Shown piece by piece: positions 1 to 14,000 of a DNA stretch of 64,000 nt. Below the pieces are notes generated by a model that worked only from the letters and a program-made list of their open reading frames with translations, did no database searches and was not told where the DNA came from. Position 1 is the stretch's first letter. Every line of letters begins with the position of its first letter. Origin of the DNA: Apostichopus japonicus (lineage: Eukaryota; Echinodermata; Holothuroidea; Aspidochirotida; Stichopodidae); contig NC_092580.1 of assembly GCF_037975245.1 (NCBI RefSeq), positions 29,973,501 through 30,037,500 of the forward strand, given 5' to 3'. The translations under genes and the position numbers were made by a program.

Positions 1-3000
1 AGTGGCATCTTGCAGGCCTACAGATAGACTTGCATACTCCTCTACAACACTGAAAGCTATTGGAAGTTCATTTCTGGAGCACAATAGAGATGCTCCTTTG
101 TTATCAGATGAAGTGCTTTCTACTGTTAAGCGGCTTGGATTATCTGCTAAGAGACGTGGTTGTAGAGGTGGTAAAAAGAAGTTCAAAACCTGGGATTTTA
201 ACAACGGTGTCATAATCAATAATCTGATTCAGATAAGAATTAATGAGCCAAAATCTCCAGTTTCTTCTAAGAAACTTAGATTCAGTACAGTGAATTGTCG
301 TTCATTAAGGAACAAAATTCCAGACTTTCTCGATTTTATCTTTAACACAAACATTGACATTTGTACAGTTACAGAGACTTGGTTCAGTGAAAATGATAGT
401 GTACTTCGTGCCCAGTTGAACACAGACGGATTTAGTTTCCTTGATGTACCGAGGGTGGGGCGACGTGGAGGAGGAACTGGCATTTTATTCAATTCAAATC
501 TTTCGGTTAAAAATGTACACTCTGGTGAATATATTTCATTTGAATATTCTGTATGGACCGAGAATTATCTAACTATTCATATTATATATCGTCCTCCTTA
601 CTCGGAGGTACATCCAGTGACTGTCTCAACATTCTTGAGCGATTTCAATGATTATTTGGAGGCTTCCTGTAGCGTGGATAAAAATATTGTTATCTGTGGT
701 GACTTCAACATTCACTTAAATGATGCGGAAAATAATGAAGCGATGAAGTTCATTGATTTGTTGAACACCTTTGGCCTTTCTCAAAAAGTAAATACAAACA
801 CCCATACTTCTGGAAATACACTGGATTTGATTTTATCTAGGAGTAATGACGATGTCATTATAACTGAGCCAATTAGTGAATATTTCATTTCTGATCACTG
901 CTTTGTTACCTGCGATATTGACTGCCCAAAACCTGATATTACCAGAAAAACTGTTAAATTCAGGAAAATTGCAGTTGTAAACAATGTCAGTCTTGCTCAT
1001 GACTTACGGATAATGGCTAACTCCGCGATGGATATTGATGACGTTAATTAACTTGTGCAATTTTATAATGTGTCGCTTACCAGCATTTTAGAAAAACGTG
1101 CCCCTTTAAAAACGAAGACTATCACAATTCGACCGAGACTACCATGGTACACAAATGACTTGAAGGAATTAAAGCTTCAGAGGCGGCGTGCTGAACGGAG
1201 ATGGCGCAAGACAAATGATTTATCCGATTTTCAAGTATTCAGATCACTAAGAAACCTTTATTCCCAAAAACTACAGAAATCAAAGTTTATTCACATTAAT
1301 GACATGGTAAATGAGTGCGGACGTGATAGCAAAAAGTTGTTCAAGCTTGTGAATAATCTTGACGAGCTAAAGTTAATCAATTTCCTGATGAGAATGCGGA
1401 CGTTCTTGCATCCAAATTTGCGATTTCTTCGCGCAGAAAATTGAAGACATCAGGAAAGAACTTGCTCAACATGAGGTATACAAACCAACTCTTACTTATT
1501 GTGGTAAAGCTTTTGATCAATTTTTTCAAGTTTCAGAGGACGATATCAAGAAAATAATTTCACAATCTAAAAATACTCACTGTCGCCTTGATCCTTTTCC
1601 AACAAAACTTATAAAGGATAATATGGATTCTTTTGTTCCAGTTATTGCTAAAATTGTGAACCTGAGTCTCGCTTCGGGATGCTTCAGTGATCAATGGAAG
1701 CATGCTATTGTTTTACCTCTACTTAAAAAACAAGGTCTTGACCTATCATATGGAAATTACCGCCTGGTTAGCAATCTCAGTTTTGTGTCCAAAATCTGTG
1801 AAAAAGCTGCCTTATCACAATTTTGCGATCATATGGAACAAAATAATTTACTGCCTTTGTGTCAATCGGCTTATAGGAAAGACTTCAGCACTGAAACAGC
1901 TTTGCTCAAAGTATGTAATGAAATTTTGTGCAATATGGACAATAACCATGTTTCAATGATGGTTATGCTGGATCTTTCTGCAGCTTTTGATACTGTGGAC
2001 CATGACATTTTGCTGAGTGTTCTTGATCAAAACTTTGGTACTAAGGGGCTGGCTAAATCATGGTTTGATTGTTATTTAAGACCACGCACACAAAGTGTTC
2101 AGGTTGGTGAATGCATTTCTACGAAATCCACCGTCCACCAGGGTGTGCCACAAGGAACTTGTGCTGGCCCTGTTCTCTTTACGGCTTATGCAAGTACTTT
2201 ATATCATACAATCTCCAGTCACCTTCCCGAGGTCATGGGGTATGCAGACGATCACGCCCTGTACCTAAAATTCAAACCAGGTAACTCCGACTCTGAACTT
2301 AGTGCTCTAAATGCTATGGAGAGTTGTTTATTGGACGTTAAGGCTTGGATGAATATGTGTCGCTTAAAAATGAACGATACCAAAACTGAATTTCTTATCT
2401 TTGGTTCACGAACTCAACTTGCAATTTAACTTGAAATTGATTGTATTAACGTGGACTCATCTATTATTAATTGTGTAAATGATGTGAAGTATCTTGGCGT
2501 TTATTTGGACAACACCTTATCAATGAAAAAACATATAAATGAAAAATGTAAAATCGCTAGTTTTAACTTGTGTAATATTAGAAAATTACGTAAGCATCTT
2601 TCAACTGATTCTACTCGCACTTTAGTTCAGGCACTTGTCACATCACACTTTGATTATTGTAACTCTTTGTTTTATAGTCTTCCCAGTTCTTCCCTTAATA
2701 AGTTACAGCGTGTACAAAATATGGCTGCCCGTATCATCCTAAATTTGAACAAATATGACAGTATATCTTCTGCTTTTAAACTTCTCCACTGGCTTCCGAT
2801 AAAGGATCGTATCGATTTTAAAATTTTATCACTCATTTCTAAGGCGCTTCACGGATCTGCACCATCTTATCTGAAGGACCTTCTTAAACCACGATCAGTG
2901 AGCTACTCCATACGATCTCATGACAGTTTGATTTTAACTACCCCCCGCACTCGCTGCAAGTCCCTTGGTGACCGATCTTTTTGTGTCTGTGCCCCCAAAT

Positions 3001-3410
3001 TGTGGAATGCACTCCCATTTTCTATTCGCAATTCAAGTACTGTAAGTTCATTTAAATCCAGTCTTAAGACTTTCATTTTCACACGTGTATATAATTAATC
3101 TAGTTTTACTTATTATCTCATTCTTTTGGTATTTATCTCTTACTATTGTTTTATCCTATTTTCTGATTTTGTGGCATGGTATATACTGACTTCATTCTCC
3201 ATCGTTATTGGATTTGTTTAGTCTTTTAGGGTTATCTGTTTTTAAGATTTTTACCTCTTTCTTATGATTAACATGGTTTCTTAATTTTCGTTAAGTTTTA
3301 TACCTTTACTCTTTTAAGTTTGTACAGCGCCATAGCTTATGTTTTTACATATTCATGTGCGCTTTAGAAATGTTTAAATAATAATAATAAAATAATAATA
3401 ATAATGAAAA
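1..3410 (+). mobile_element. Decayed CR1/L2-like non-LTR retrotransposon (LINE), 5' end beyond the window
   Basis: The element encodes an apurinic-type endonuclease followed by reverse transcriptase. The endonuclease part (about 290-930) shows STVNCRSLRNK, VTETWF, GDFNIH and SDHCFV motifs. The RT part (about 1560-2430) shows GNYR, LDLSAAFDTVDHD, QGVPQGTCAGP and the catalytic GYADD. The C-terminal part to 3098 has the WNALPFSIR / FKSSLKTFIF ending typical of CR1/L2-like LINEs. The 3' end carries an AT-rich UTR and a tail of ATA/AAT triplets at about 3378-3408, the usual microsatellite tail of these elements. The ORF is broken by in-frame stops at 1049-1051 and 2427-2429 and by two frameshifts near 1375 and 1428, so the copy is dead. 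The start lies left of the window. The clade call rests on motif style and the tail; a search against Repbase would settle it. Confidence 0.9.
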
Positions 3411-4590
3411 TCCAATTACAGATTTTGCAACCCATTCAAAAAGTTTTCCCTTGAAATAGGATATTACTGGTGAAGGTCATTTTGAAAACACAGCTTGAAT
3501 ATGAGCAGTTAGGTATGAGTTTATAAAAACCTTTTTCCTCTTTCCCCCCTTTTCTTATGTTAGTTCTCTTACGTGGAAAAAAGGTGTCATTGTTTCTGTG
3601 GTAAACCAGACCAAACATGCAAAGAAAACATTATAAACCCCCAGCCTTGGCAGTTAACTCTACTTACGTAAGCAGTGAGATTTTTATTTGCACCAGTCTA
3701 CATCAATTTGCATAATATCAATCTATCAAACTATTATTGTAACACAGGTAATATTTTATTACACTTTGTTGTTTAGATAGGTGGTAGCGTATCAAAAACC
3801 TGTCAAAATGTATCAGATACCCTCGAAGGATGTAAACTAAAGGTGACTTCCGCCTCCGTTTTGCTTGCATCGTAAATTCCGGTGGGACGGCTCGTGAGAC
3901 GTTTTAAGTGTCTGAATACCGCGCTATTTTCAGTTTTTATATCTTCCAGATAGGACGAATGTGATGTAACCAAGTGATCTGATGTCGTAATAAGTGGCAA
4001 GGGCCAAACAAACATCTACAAGACATAAATGTCGGTCCTCATGATTTTTATGGAATACTAAAAGGTGGACTTTTTTTCTTATCCTGATGTACTACACAAA
4101 ATCCAATATAAATATATATATATATTATTATGGGACAAGTGATGACATTGTTCTGTTAAAAGATGTAAATGTATTACTGTGATTTATAGACAACTTCCAT
4201 TCAGAAATTCAAATCTGCCGAACTGTGACTGATTTTTATGGGGATGCTGGTCTCAAGGTGACCTCTTATGGTTACCGATATATGTCATCGATATTACGTT
4301 TTATTGACAGGTTATGCCAAAATGGGCCCCCGCTATCACCTGGCATATGCCTCACCACAAGTAACAAATCTGGCCCAGGCTGTGCTGTGGCGATCCTACC
4401 CTTGCATGGAGCACAACTGGGTCGATGTCTAAAAGTTACAGGATTGTCAGTAGCCAGAGCTTACCAAACATTTTGTATGGGTGACGATTTGATTTGTTAC
4501 TCTTTTTGCATCCAATGAATGCATTCATTTATAATCGCTCGACAAATTGACGATTGTTCTGTTTAAGCAATTTTAAAATTAAAAGTCCAT
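3411..4590. other. Non-coding stretch between LINE and ATXN10 3' end
   Basis: Only short unconserved ORFs are seen. A short AT microsatellite lies near 4112-4126. No homology or splice structure was recognised. If ATXN10 has further 3' exons left of the window, this stretch would be intronic. Confidence 0.4.
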
Positions 4591-4610
4591 GCAACTTTTT
4601 GAGTGAATTT

Positions 4611-4616
4611 TTTATT
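4611..4616 (-). terminator. Possible polyadenylation signal for ATXN10 short form
   Basis: AATAAA on the minus strand, about 360 nt downstream of the exon-8 stop. No transcript evidence is available from sequence alone. Confidence 0.4.
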
Positions 4617-4977
4617 CATGAACTGCTGTTGCTACATATTTCACACAAAAAATCTCATATACTGTAAGTGCAGTTCACATATACAGTATTCAAGAGCCAC
4701 GACAATCAAATGAACAGAAAGTAAAACTTAAAAAATTTTAGAACTCTTGATTTACATTTTATATTGCAACTGACACCAATAACCGTATGAGGGACAGACT
4801 TTTAACAATCACTTGAAATGATAATTATGTATCATTTTGACATTAAATAAAGTCAAACCTCTACATGGGCTATGTAAATTGCATAAGGTGTGCACAATGA
4901 TCAGAAATCAATTTAACATAAAATCCTGCAAGAAGCTTATAATTAGCTCAATGACTTAAAATGATATAATAAAAACA

Positions 4978-5072
4978 TTAATTTTGCAGAACTTCTAATT
5001 TTGATGGATCACAGGGCCCCTCAGTCAAAACTTTAAAGGCTTTGAAGACTCGCCCCAACAGTGTGCAGAGCT
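4978..5072 (-). CDS. ATXN10: Putative terminal exon (exon 8) of the ATXN10 homologue
   Basis: The acceptor follows a pyrimidine tract (TTTTTCAG) and restores the phase-1 frame left by exon 7. It encodes ELCTLLGRVFKAFKVLTEG and ends at TAA 4980-4978. LLGRVFKAFKVL resembles the human LLERVIDLLRVI segment that follows the exon-7 homologous part, so position and content fit. It stops about 100 residues before the usual C-terminus. A minus-strand AATAAA lies at 4616-4611. It may be an alternative 3' end, with canonical exons lying left of position 1. Confidence 0.55.
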
Positions 5073-8000
5073 CTGAAAAAGTTAACTTTCCATTTGCTTG
5101 CAAGTAAAGTTTTCTTCTTGTTGCTACAAAATGCAGACAGTAATGAAACGTGATACCTTGTTATCTTTTATCTAGACCTGAGATGTCCATCGCTGCTATG
5201 TACACTGTGTTGTGGGTATTGACCGTAGCTGCATGTATTGACTGTACACTAGTGTCTAATTACCGGCGGTGGCAAGCTGTGTGTGTCTTTTCTGGGATCG
5301 ATGGTGGTGTCTAACACTTTTGAATACACCTCATTCGAAACTAGGTCAGATTTACCGGCATGAGACGTTTCTTTGTGCGCGAGTCTGCACACCCTTTAAC
5401 TCCTCCTAAAACAATGTGCCAACATCCAAAAATGAATTAAACTCATTTGATAATCACATGATTGTGATGGCTCACTATCTACAATTAGCTATAAAGAAAC
5501 ATCAACATGAGTATGATTTAATATTGGAATTACTTTTAAGTTGGGAGAATGCCTGACTGAGATAAGAGCAGAGTTTTTATTTCTCTTGTGGGCTTTTTTT
5601 TTTTTAACTGAGTGGTGGCACCTGCCATCAACGGTGACACCTATTGATGAACCTTTGCACACATGGTGGAACACCTGCCAGCAAGTGACACTGAATCCTT
5701 GAGTAACACTTCATGTTTGCTGCTAACAAGTTGGCAGTGTTTCTGCATCTGCTGTGACAACAAACACATAATTATATTTCATGCTGAGGGTTACTGCGGG
5801 AAAGAGATGTCATATCTGTTGGAAACACAATCAAACTGCCTTACTGCCAAGTTTGCCAATACAAAACCGTTATAAAATAGCTGCAGAAAATTTGGGGGGG
5901 GGGACTTGCTTACAAAAGTATATATATTCTTGAAATAACTTATTTTTTAATAAACTACAATGGGGAATTTTATACAGAAATCTATATAGATATCCAACCA
6001 GGTTTCACTGCTGGCCTTGGTAAAACCTTGGTTTTGCTTGACCGAGACAGAGGGTCATTTAAACCTGAGTCTGCCAACAAACATCAAAGACTTTTGAGAG
6101 ACCAACAACAGTGCCATGAGTTTGTCATGGTAGGCATATAGAGGTCGCTATTTCACAATTCACATTGGAAAATACAGAAAAAGTAATATTTCATAGCAAC
6201 TTTTTTCTTTCTTTTTTATATTGTTTTAGGTGACGTTGATTCTTCACCTCAGTTTATAGTGTTATTGAAGAGTACAAAGGGTTTTTAGTCTATTTATGTA
6301 TATGGCTGTCAAAACAATATAGGAAGAAAAAAACAGCATTCAAGGTTCACTTGGAGCAAAGAACCAAACAACAGAGGGATACACAACATTGAAAGTTTCA
6401 GAATAAGTACATCTTCTGTATGCTAATTTAAAGACTGGATTTATGGAATAGTTTTAGTTTTAACAAAGTTTGCTTTTTCCCAAGGGTTAGGTCAAGGCAC
6501 CCCTGCAGAGCAGCTACGGTGAATAAAGCTGTTTCGAAACCACTGAAAGAACAGTACCGAAAACATGTACTTCCCACTTCGAAAACCAGAAATACTCATA
6601 CACAACAGACTTCACTCTATGACACTGGAAAGCAGCCACTTCAAATGGGTCAAAAGAATTTCCATCCTGATGGGATTGTAAGCCAGATACCCAATGGTTT
6701 TGAGGGAGGGGGAGGGGTGGGGGAGGGGAGGGGGAGGGTTGCAGAAATCCTGATTGGTACAGGACACCTTCATGACTGAATGTTCCATATACACCTTAAA
6801 TACAGGACGTCTTGTCACATCAGATAAAATACTAGATGTTACGGCACAGATAAGTACAAAACAATGAGAAATGGGTCAGATTAACCAAGTTTGATTCTGT
6901 ATGCTATGGAAATGAAAGTTACAGTAAGAGAGGAGGGAACAAAATGTAACACATAAAAATTTAGTAGTACAAGTATTAAATAGTGAAAGTAAGTTTGCAA
7001 CTCACCAAGACTGGATATAAGAGTTGACTTTCTGCCCTGAAGAATTGATAATGCTGGTTTGGATGGAGATGAAGAGGCAATACAAAGAGCTGTGAGAAGC
7101 TTGGTGATGACAATGGGTACCTGCACACAGACAACAATTAATAATAATCATAATTATAACAATAACAATCAGCAGATATTTTTACAACGCTTAAGCTACC
7201 ACAAATGTGGGAGAAACCCACAAGGGCTTATGGATTACAACTCACATGTCGGGGGGCTTCCAATTTAACATTTGAACTCAAATTTGCAATCTTATCAATT
7301 TAGAGTCATTTCAGACGGGAAAACCGTAGATTGCTCTTGGATGAAGAACCCACCTTTACTATGACCAGGACGGGTATCGAACCTGGAACCTCCTGATTGC
7401 GAAGCCTCATTGCTTCAAATGCCACCGTTGCCTATATCCACTCGGCCACAGCACCAGTAAATGCAAATACAGTCCAACAAAAACATAAAACCTTATATGG
7501 GTGCAAAACATGTTAGATTCCAAATGCGAGCTGGATTTATAAAATATTTAACTTATTCTGATAAAATGTAATGAAGACAAAAAATTGAACTCATGGAAAG
7601 AGGGGAACTACAGTAGTACCCATTTTAAAGGAAGCATAAATATTGTTTACAAATTAACAGTGAAAAAAATAAGTAAATAATGAACTGATTAAAAAATTGT
7701 TTTAACAAACCTTTCAAGAGCACAATGGAATAAGCAGCATCAGAGAGTCCAACCCCCAATGATACCTTTGACAACACCCACAATCCCCCCACAAGCCACC
7801 CACAATCCACCCACAAGCCACCCACAATCCACCCACAATCCACCCACCTGTTCACCCAAATAAGACCTTCATGCTATGCAATTTATCTCAATCAATTAAG
7901 AGTAAACAATTTAAATGTACATTAACAAAAATTCTCCCAAAGTTATTGTCATAGCTGACCTTAAAATCTGAGTTCTCTTTTTCTTCTCCCCCGGCTGCAA

Positions 8001-11000
8001 ATTTGATAACATGATGACAATCTTTCTCGAAGATCTCCGCCAGAGATTTTAAGGCTTTTTCATCGATAATCGAACGAGAATCGCTGTCTTCATCTTCTTC
8101 TGAGAGATGCGCTGATATTATGTCCAGCAAAGTCATCCGAGCATCAGAGCTCAGATTAACCAGAGAATCGGGAATGAAGTAGGATTGTTGCAGAAGAAAA
8201 GTAACAAGCTGTAAACTGAATAAAATGCAATTATTTAAAGTTTTACAAGAATAAATCTATCTCATTCTGATCAAAATCTGATCAAACTTACCAAAGAGGT
8301 CACACAGTTGAAAGATAGAACTAAACCACAGAGCAACATCAGAGAGATTACCCTTGTCCTATGAAAGAGCATTATATGTGAAAGATGGAACTAAACCACA
8401 GAGCAACATCAGAGAGATTACCCTTGTCCTATAAAAGAGCATTTTGTTTGAAAGATGGAACTAAACCACAGAGAAACATCGGAGAGATTACCCTTGTCCT
8501 CTGAAAGAGCGTTCTGTGTGAAAGATAGAACTAAACCACAGAGTAACATCAGAAAGAATACTCTTGTCCTATGAAAGAGCATTCTGTGTGAAAGATAGTA
8601 CTAAACCACAGAGAAACATCAGAGAGATTACCCTTGTCCTATAAAAGAGCATTATATGTGAAAGATAGTACTAAACCACAGAGCAAAATCAGAGAGATTA
8701 ATATCCTCTGAAAGAGCATTTGAGCTCTGAGCTTCACCAAGTTGCGGTATACTATACCACATCTTGTCATGCTACCCCCGTACTCTGGATATTTAATGCC
8801 ATATTAAATGCATTGCATATGCAACAGAGTTCTGTTTTTGTCAATTAGCCAGGTAAAATACACTGATGGTACTTCAGCATTCAATTTGAAATTAAACTGG
8901 TTAAAAATTTGCCTTTTTTACTCTAAATATTTAATGCTCATTTTTATTTATCCTGTACAAGTGTCAGATATAAAAGAGTGGGTATGGATATTACAGTACT
9001 GACTGGGAGGTGGCAAGATGAGCCCACTTGTCACCATTTATCATTCCCACTGCCACTGTTGCAACTTTTCTGACAAATTAGAATGATAAAATCTAAGAGG
9101 TTGGTGCAGAAGTAGGGCCAGGAGAGTGCATCACTATTTTCTTCTGAGAAGCTAACCAACTTTCTTTCATTTTCTGTAGTTCACACAAAAGCTTACCTGA
9201 AATCTAGTTCAGTTTCCTTGGTGCAGATGGTTAAGACTGCTTCTGACAATCTTATCCTCTCATTGCTGGTTTCAAAAGTTGCTAAGATTTGTGGTGATTT
9301 CAGACAAGCTAAAACTAGCATACAACCATAATGCTGGGCCTTTGTGTCATCACAGGTTAAAACTCCTCTATCACAGAATAAAAACAGAAAAAGAAAAGAG
9401 ATACGTGCTATTTATTTTCCAATGAGTTCCATTTATACATATTCATAGCATAAATTAGCATAAATACATTATTTTTGAGCTGATTGTTTTATATATTTTT
9501 AAACAGAAATCTTCTGGCCCATTTCATACAGGACTTCAAGCTATCATTCAGGATTTCTGCAGTATCAGTCCCAAAAAAAAAAAGATTTTACATAAAAGGA
9601 GAGTCCAGAGGGCAATCTTACTATTGGTTGGTGAATATCTGCATTTAATTCCTATCTATGGTATTTAAAAAGATAAATATTTGAAGACAACATATTTTGT
9701 ACCAAATGTTGAATTGAGGCAAACAGGTGTGATGTCATAGACGCACACTGACAAATTTGTTTAGCATTTTTCTTTAAAACGTGCATCCAATTTTCCTTCT
9801 TCAAATTTAGGCGTAATAAACGTATGAATCAATACACTACAGTCACTGGGATATTGATAACTTCACTTCCTCTTAAAGCCCAGTTGAACCCCTGTCCAAT
9901 CCCAGGTCACAACAATAAAGTGAGAATAAAAAAGGAACAAAATGATACAATTTTTGCAGCAAAACTATGACATCACACCCTATTTGCTTCAAGTTCACTG
10001 ATGGTAAATCTCTCACAGGAATAAAGCATGCGGGAAAATACTTTCCTGCAACCTCAAAGCTAAAAATTGTTTAGATAATTGCAACCTGATTTGAGCAAAA
10101 TGTTTATCATGGGGAAGGAAATGACTAAAGATTTCATTATTGCTTTGCTTTATGACAACGTTTGTTCTTTTGAGCCTGAGTGGAGTAAATGTACAATTTC
10201 CATGCAGTTCATACTGTAAGTATGCTATGTCCCAGAGTAACTGATTTATACTCAAATAACAATTTAATGGGCTGAATATATTTAATTTTGTGTACAGAAT
10301 GCCCATGGAAAACTTACTAGTTTTAGAAACAGACGCTGAGTATAAATAACACTGGGAATAACATCTTTAAGTTAACATACTACAGAGAACAGATTCTGAG
10401 TTCATGATGATTTCAGAGTAACTTGCTTCTTACATAAAGTATCCCAAGGTACACGTCATGTCCCAGTGTCCTTAATTACTCACGTTAGGGGTCCTGAGTA
10501 TAACATCTCCAAATGTCGCTGATTGACGTCATACAACAGATCCTGGTTACAGGATGTTTCATAGTCCCTGGAATACTTACGTAGCAGAGCCATATTTATA
10601 CTCAGCGTCTGTTAGCTTCCCACGGACATCCTGCACCCAAGTTTAAATCTTTTACAGCCAGACATTGCTATTTAACTAATAAGTTACTTTGGGACATACA
10701 TAACAGATTTTGGGTACAAGATATCCCATTGTCACTTTTTACTCACGTAACATATTCAGGGTACCAGATGTCCAAGAATCACTTAGTAACAAAACAGGTC
10801 CTGAGTACAAGATATCCCATTGCCACTTATTACTAACGTAACATATTCAGGGTACCAGATGTCCAAGAATCACTTAGTCCCTACAAAACAGGTCCTGAGT
10901 ACAAGATATCCCATTGTCACTTATTACTCACGTATTCAGGGTACCAGATGTCCAAGAATCACTTAGTAACAAAACAGGTCCTGAGTACAAGATATCCCAT

Positions 11001-14000
11001 TGTCACTTATTACTCACGTAACATATTCAGGGTACCAGATGTCCAAGAATCACTTAGTAACAAAACAGGTCCTGAGTACAAGATATCCCATTGTCACTCA
11101 CTTATTACTCACGTAAGATATTCAGGGTACCAGATGTCCAAGAATCACTTTTACCTACAAGACACCTGAGTACAAGATATCCCATTGTCACTTATGACAC
11201 ACGTAACATTTTCAGGGTACCAGATGTCCAAGAATCACTTAGTACCTACAAACAGGTCCTGAGTACAAGATATGCCATTGTAAATTGTTACTTACATATA
11301 ACAGATCCTGAGTACAGTTTATCGGGCCATTGTTAATTAGTACTTACATAACAGATCCAGGGTATAGGATGTCCCATATACATTGCTGTCCTTGGTTGTT
11401 GTCTGTGACCATATTCACAGCAAGCTGTATACTACATCTAAGCAGAGTTAAAACATCTTCCTCTGGTGATTCTGTCTGTGCAGCGTCATGAGTAGCTGCA
11501 CTTATCAGTTTGCATAGTAGTTCAGGAACTTTACGAGAGCTGAAAATAGTTGCAGAGAGTTAGATATGAACTTACTCCCTGAATACCTTCTCATGTGAAC
11601 TTGAGAATGCTATATATACCCTATTCACTATTTACATACTGAGTCTTACACTAAATATAATGAATAGGTAATGTTTCTTTCAAAACTTAAATAAACCTAC
11701 TACTGGCTTCAATTTAAGGTGACCAGAGGTCCCCAATTTCAGAGGAGTGTCCATGTCCTTGTATGAAAAAGTGTCCCACAAATGTCTCCAGAAGTATTGT
11801 TCCGGGAATATCCTCGAATCCGTAAAACGGCCCTGAACGATTTCAAGTTTTCCTGTTTGGCCTTCCGTTCCTAGATACAGTTTCAATGTAAGGCCTAAGC
11901 ATTGATTGTTTACACATTTTATATTTGTGACTTGCAGATGAAGGCATCCCAGATTATTGCATAATTTCATCAGCTGTATTTCACAAGGTAAACACCTTTT
12001 TGAACTTATTTATATATTGGCTCCCTGTTAAATTCCAAGTGTTTTTGGCATTTGATTTTTACATCTTAGGCAAGAAACCTGTTACAGAATATGAGGTGTT
12101 CTAAACTTAAGATCTGTTCATCATCCTTAAAATATTGAGCCACCAAAATACTCTAGCACATTATAATATAGTTTCCGTTCATAACCGTTGATGTCAAAAT
12201 TGAAAGGTGGGGGGGGGGGGGTGAGCAACATAATGTCACGGAGTTAAATTGACTTATATTTATAACAACACTTTATTCTCATCAACAAGTCAAACTTTGG
12301 TTGTTTCACATGTCTTCCCATAGCTACAACACACTGTCTCTAAACTAAAGCACATTATTCTTATGTAACAAAATCTATAGTTTCCATCCACAAAAAGGTC
12401 TTATCTTTATTGTGAATTTGTTCACAGATCAAGTCGGTACATCATCAAAATTAAATGAAAATTAACTGTTGTCAAATTGATAACAACACTTTATTAATTC
12501 TCTCTCATCGAATAGTCAAACTTGGATTTCTCCACCTGTCTTCTCACAGTTACTTCACGCTATCTACCAACTTGTGTTAACAAAATGTTCAGTTATCATG
12601 ATTTTTATGTTCCACATAAAAAGACACCAATCTATCTTTATTGTAAATCTGATCCCAAAATCTCATTGATAGATCATTAAAACTCTTTTTATTTTTTTAA
12701 TAGTTTATGTACAATCATCAAAGTTCATGTTTCTAACTGAACATACAGTATGGTCATTATGAAATACTAAAATCCTGTGTGGCAGTGTGTGCATTGGGCC
12801 ACAATTCCAGTTGGTGTGGCAGTGTGTACATTGGGCTACAATTCCAGTTGAACGCACATTAAATTCTTTGATTTCATATTTGTATGAGTGTGGAAACATT
12901 CATCCATCTTTACTCTGATCTGAGGGAGGATAATTACGACTTGACATAACTGTGGGGTTTAGAGACATGATATAACCTCCAAACTTACATTATCAGGTCT
13001 TGGTTTTAGAGACATGATACTCCAAACTTACAGTATCAGGTCTTGGTTTTAGAGACATGATACTCCAAACTTATGTTATCAGGTCTTGGTTTTTTCTGGT
13101 TTTAGAGACATGATATATGTATACTTCAAACTTACATTAACAGGTCTTGGTTTTTACTGGTTTCAGAGACAGGATATACACTCCAAACTATACATTAACA
13201 GACCTGTTTTTTTCTGGTTTTAGAGACATGATATACACTCAAACTTACATTATCAGGTCCTGTTTTTTTCTGGTTTTAGAGACATTATATATGCTCCAAA
13301 CTTACATTAACAGGTCCTGGGTATTTTCTGGTTTCAGAGACATGATATAAACTCCAAACTTTACATTAACAGACCTGTTTTTTTTCTGGTTTTAGAGACG
13401 TGATATACACTCCAAACTTACAATTTACAGTCCTTGGTTTTTTCTGGTTTCAGAGACATGATATAACCTCCAAACTTACATTAACAGGTCTTGGTTTTTT
13501 CTGCATCCGGCACATGCATTGCGAAGACATCTTAAGCTTTCAAGACAAAGTTTCAGTTCGTAAGGAGATGGTTGGGAATGTTGCATGCAGGTAGAAGTTT
13601 TTGACAAAGTAAGAATAACATCTTCCAGTTCATCATCAGAGGACCACCTAAGAGTTAGTAAATAATGAAGAAAAAATTGTAAATGACAGCCCCCCCATGA
13701 AAGCTTGTCGCCCCCCAGTCGCCCCCCCACTTGGATTTTGGGTGTCGAAAAAAAAATAACATGTGCGAAAAATATATCATTGGTCTGAATGGTCTCGAAT
13801 CTCCATGATGACCACTCATGAACGACCCTTCGACCGCGGACCGGCAGTAGGCTATAGTTGCTGAAAAACCTGACATGACATAGCGCATAGGCCGAGAAGT
13901 CTATAGTAGTCGCACTGTACTGAAAACTCATGTTAACGACCGTCGATAATATAATTCCTGCTCTACAAGACTACAACACATATAATGTTTACTACTGAAT

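Noticed and set aside
5663-5875. Exon-like minus-strand stretch near 5700 with a donor-like end
   Set aside because: No similarity to the ataxin-10 C-terminus, and it does not fit the phase between exons 7 and 8.
7360-7456. Possible tRNA gene (A and B boxes)
   Set aside because: No pairing acceptor stem or clean tRNA 3' end; the sequence continues into a SINE body with hairpin and tail.
8311-11340. CRISPR array for the regularly spaced repeats
   Set aside because: Repeats are head-to-tail minisatellites with no unique spacers, in a eukaryotic gene.
13655-13931. Minus-strand ORF extending upstream of ATXN10 exon 2
   Set aside because: Only 13480-13647 matches ataxin-10; a proper acceptor at 13648-13649 ends the exon.
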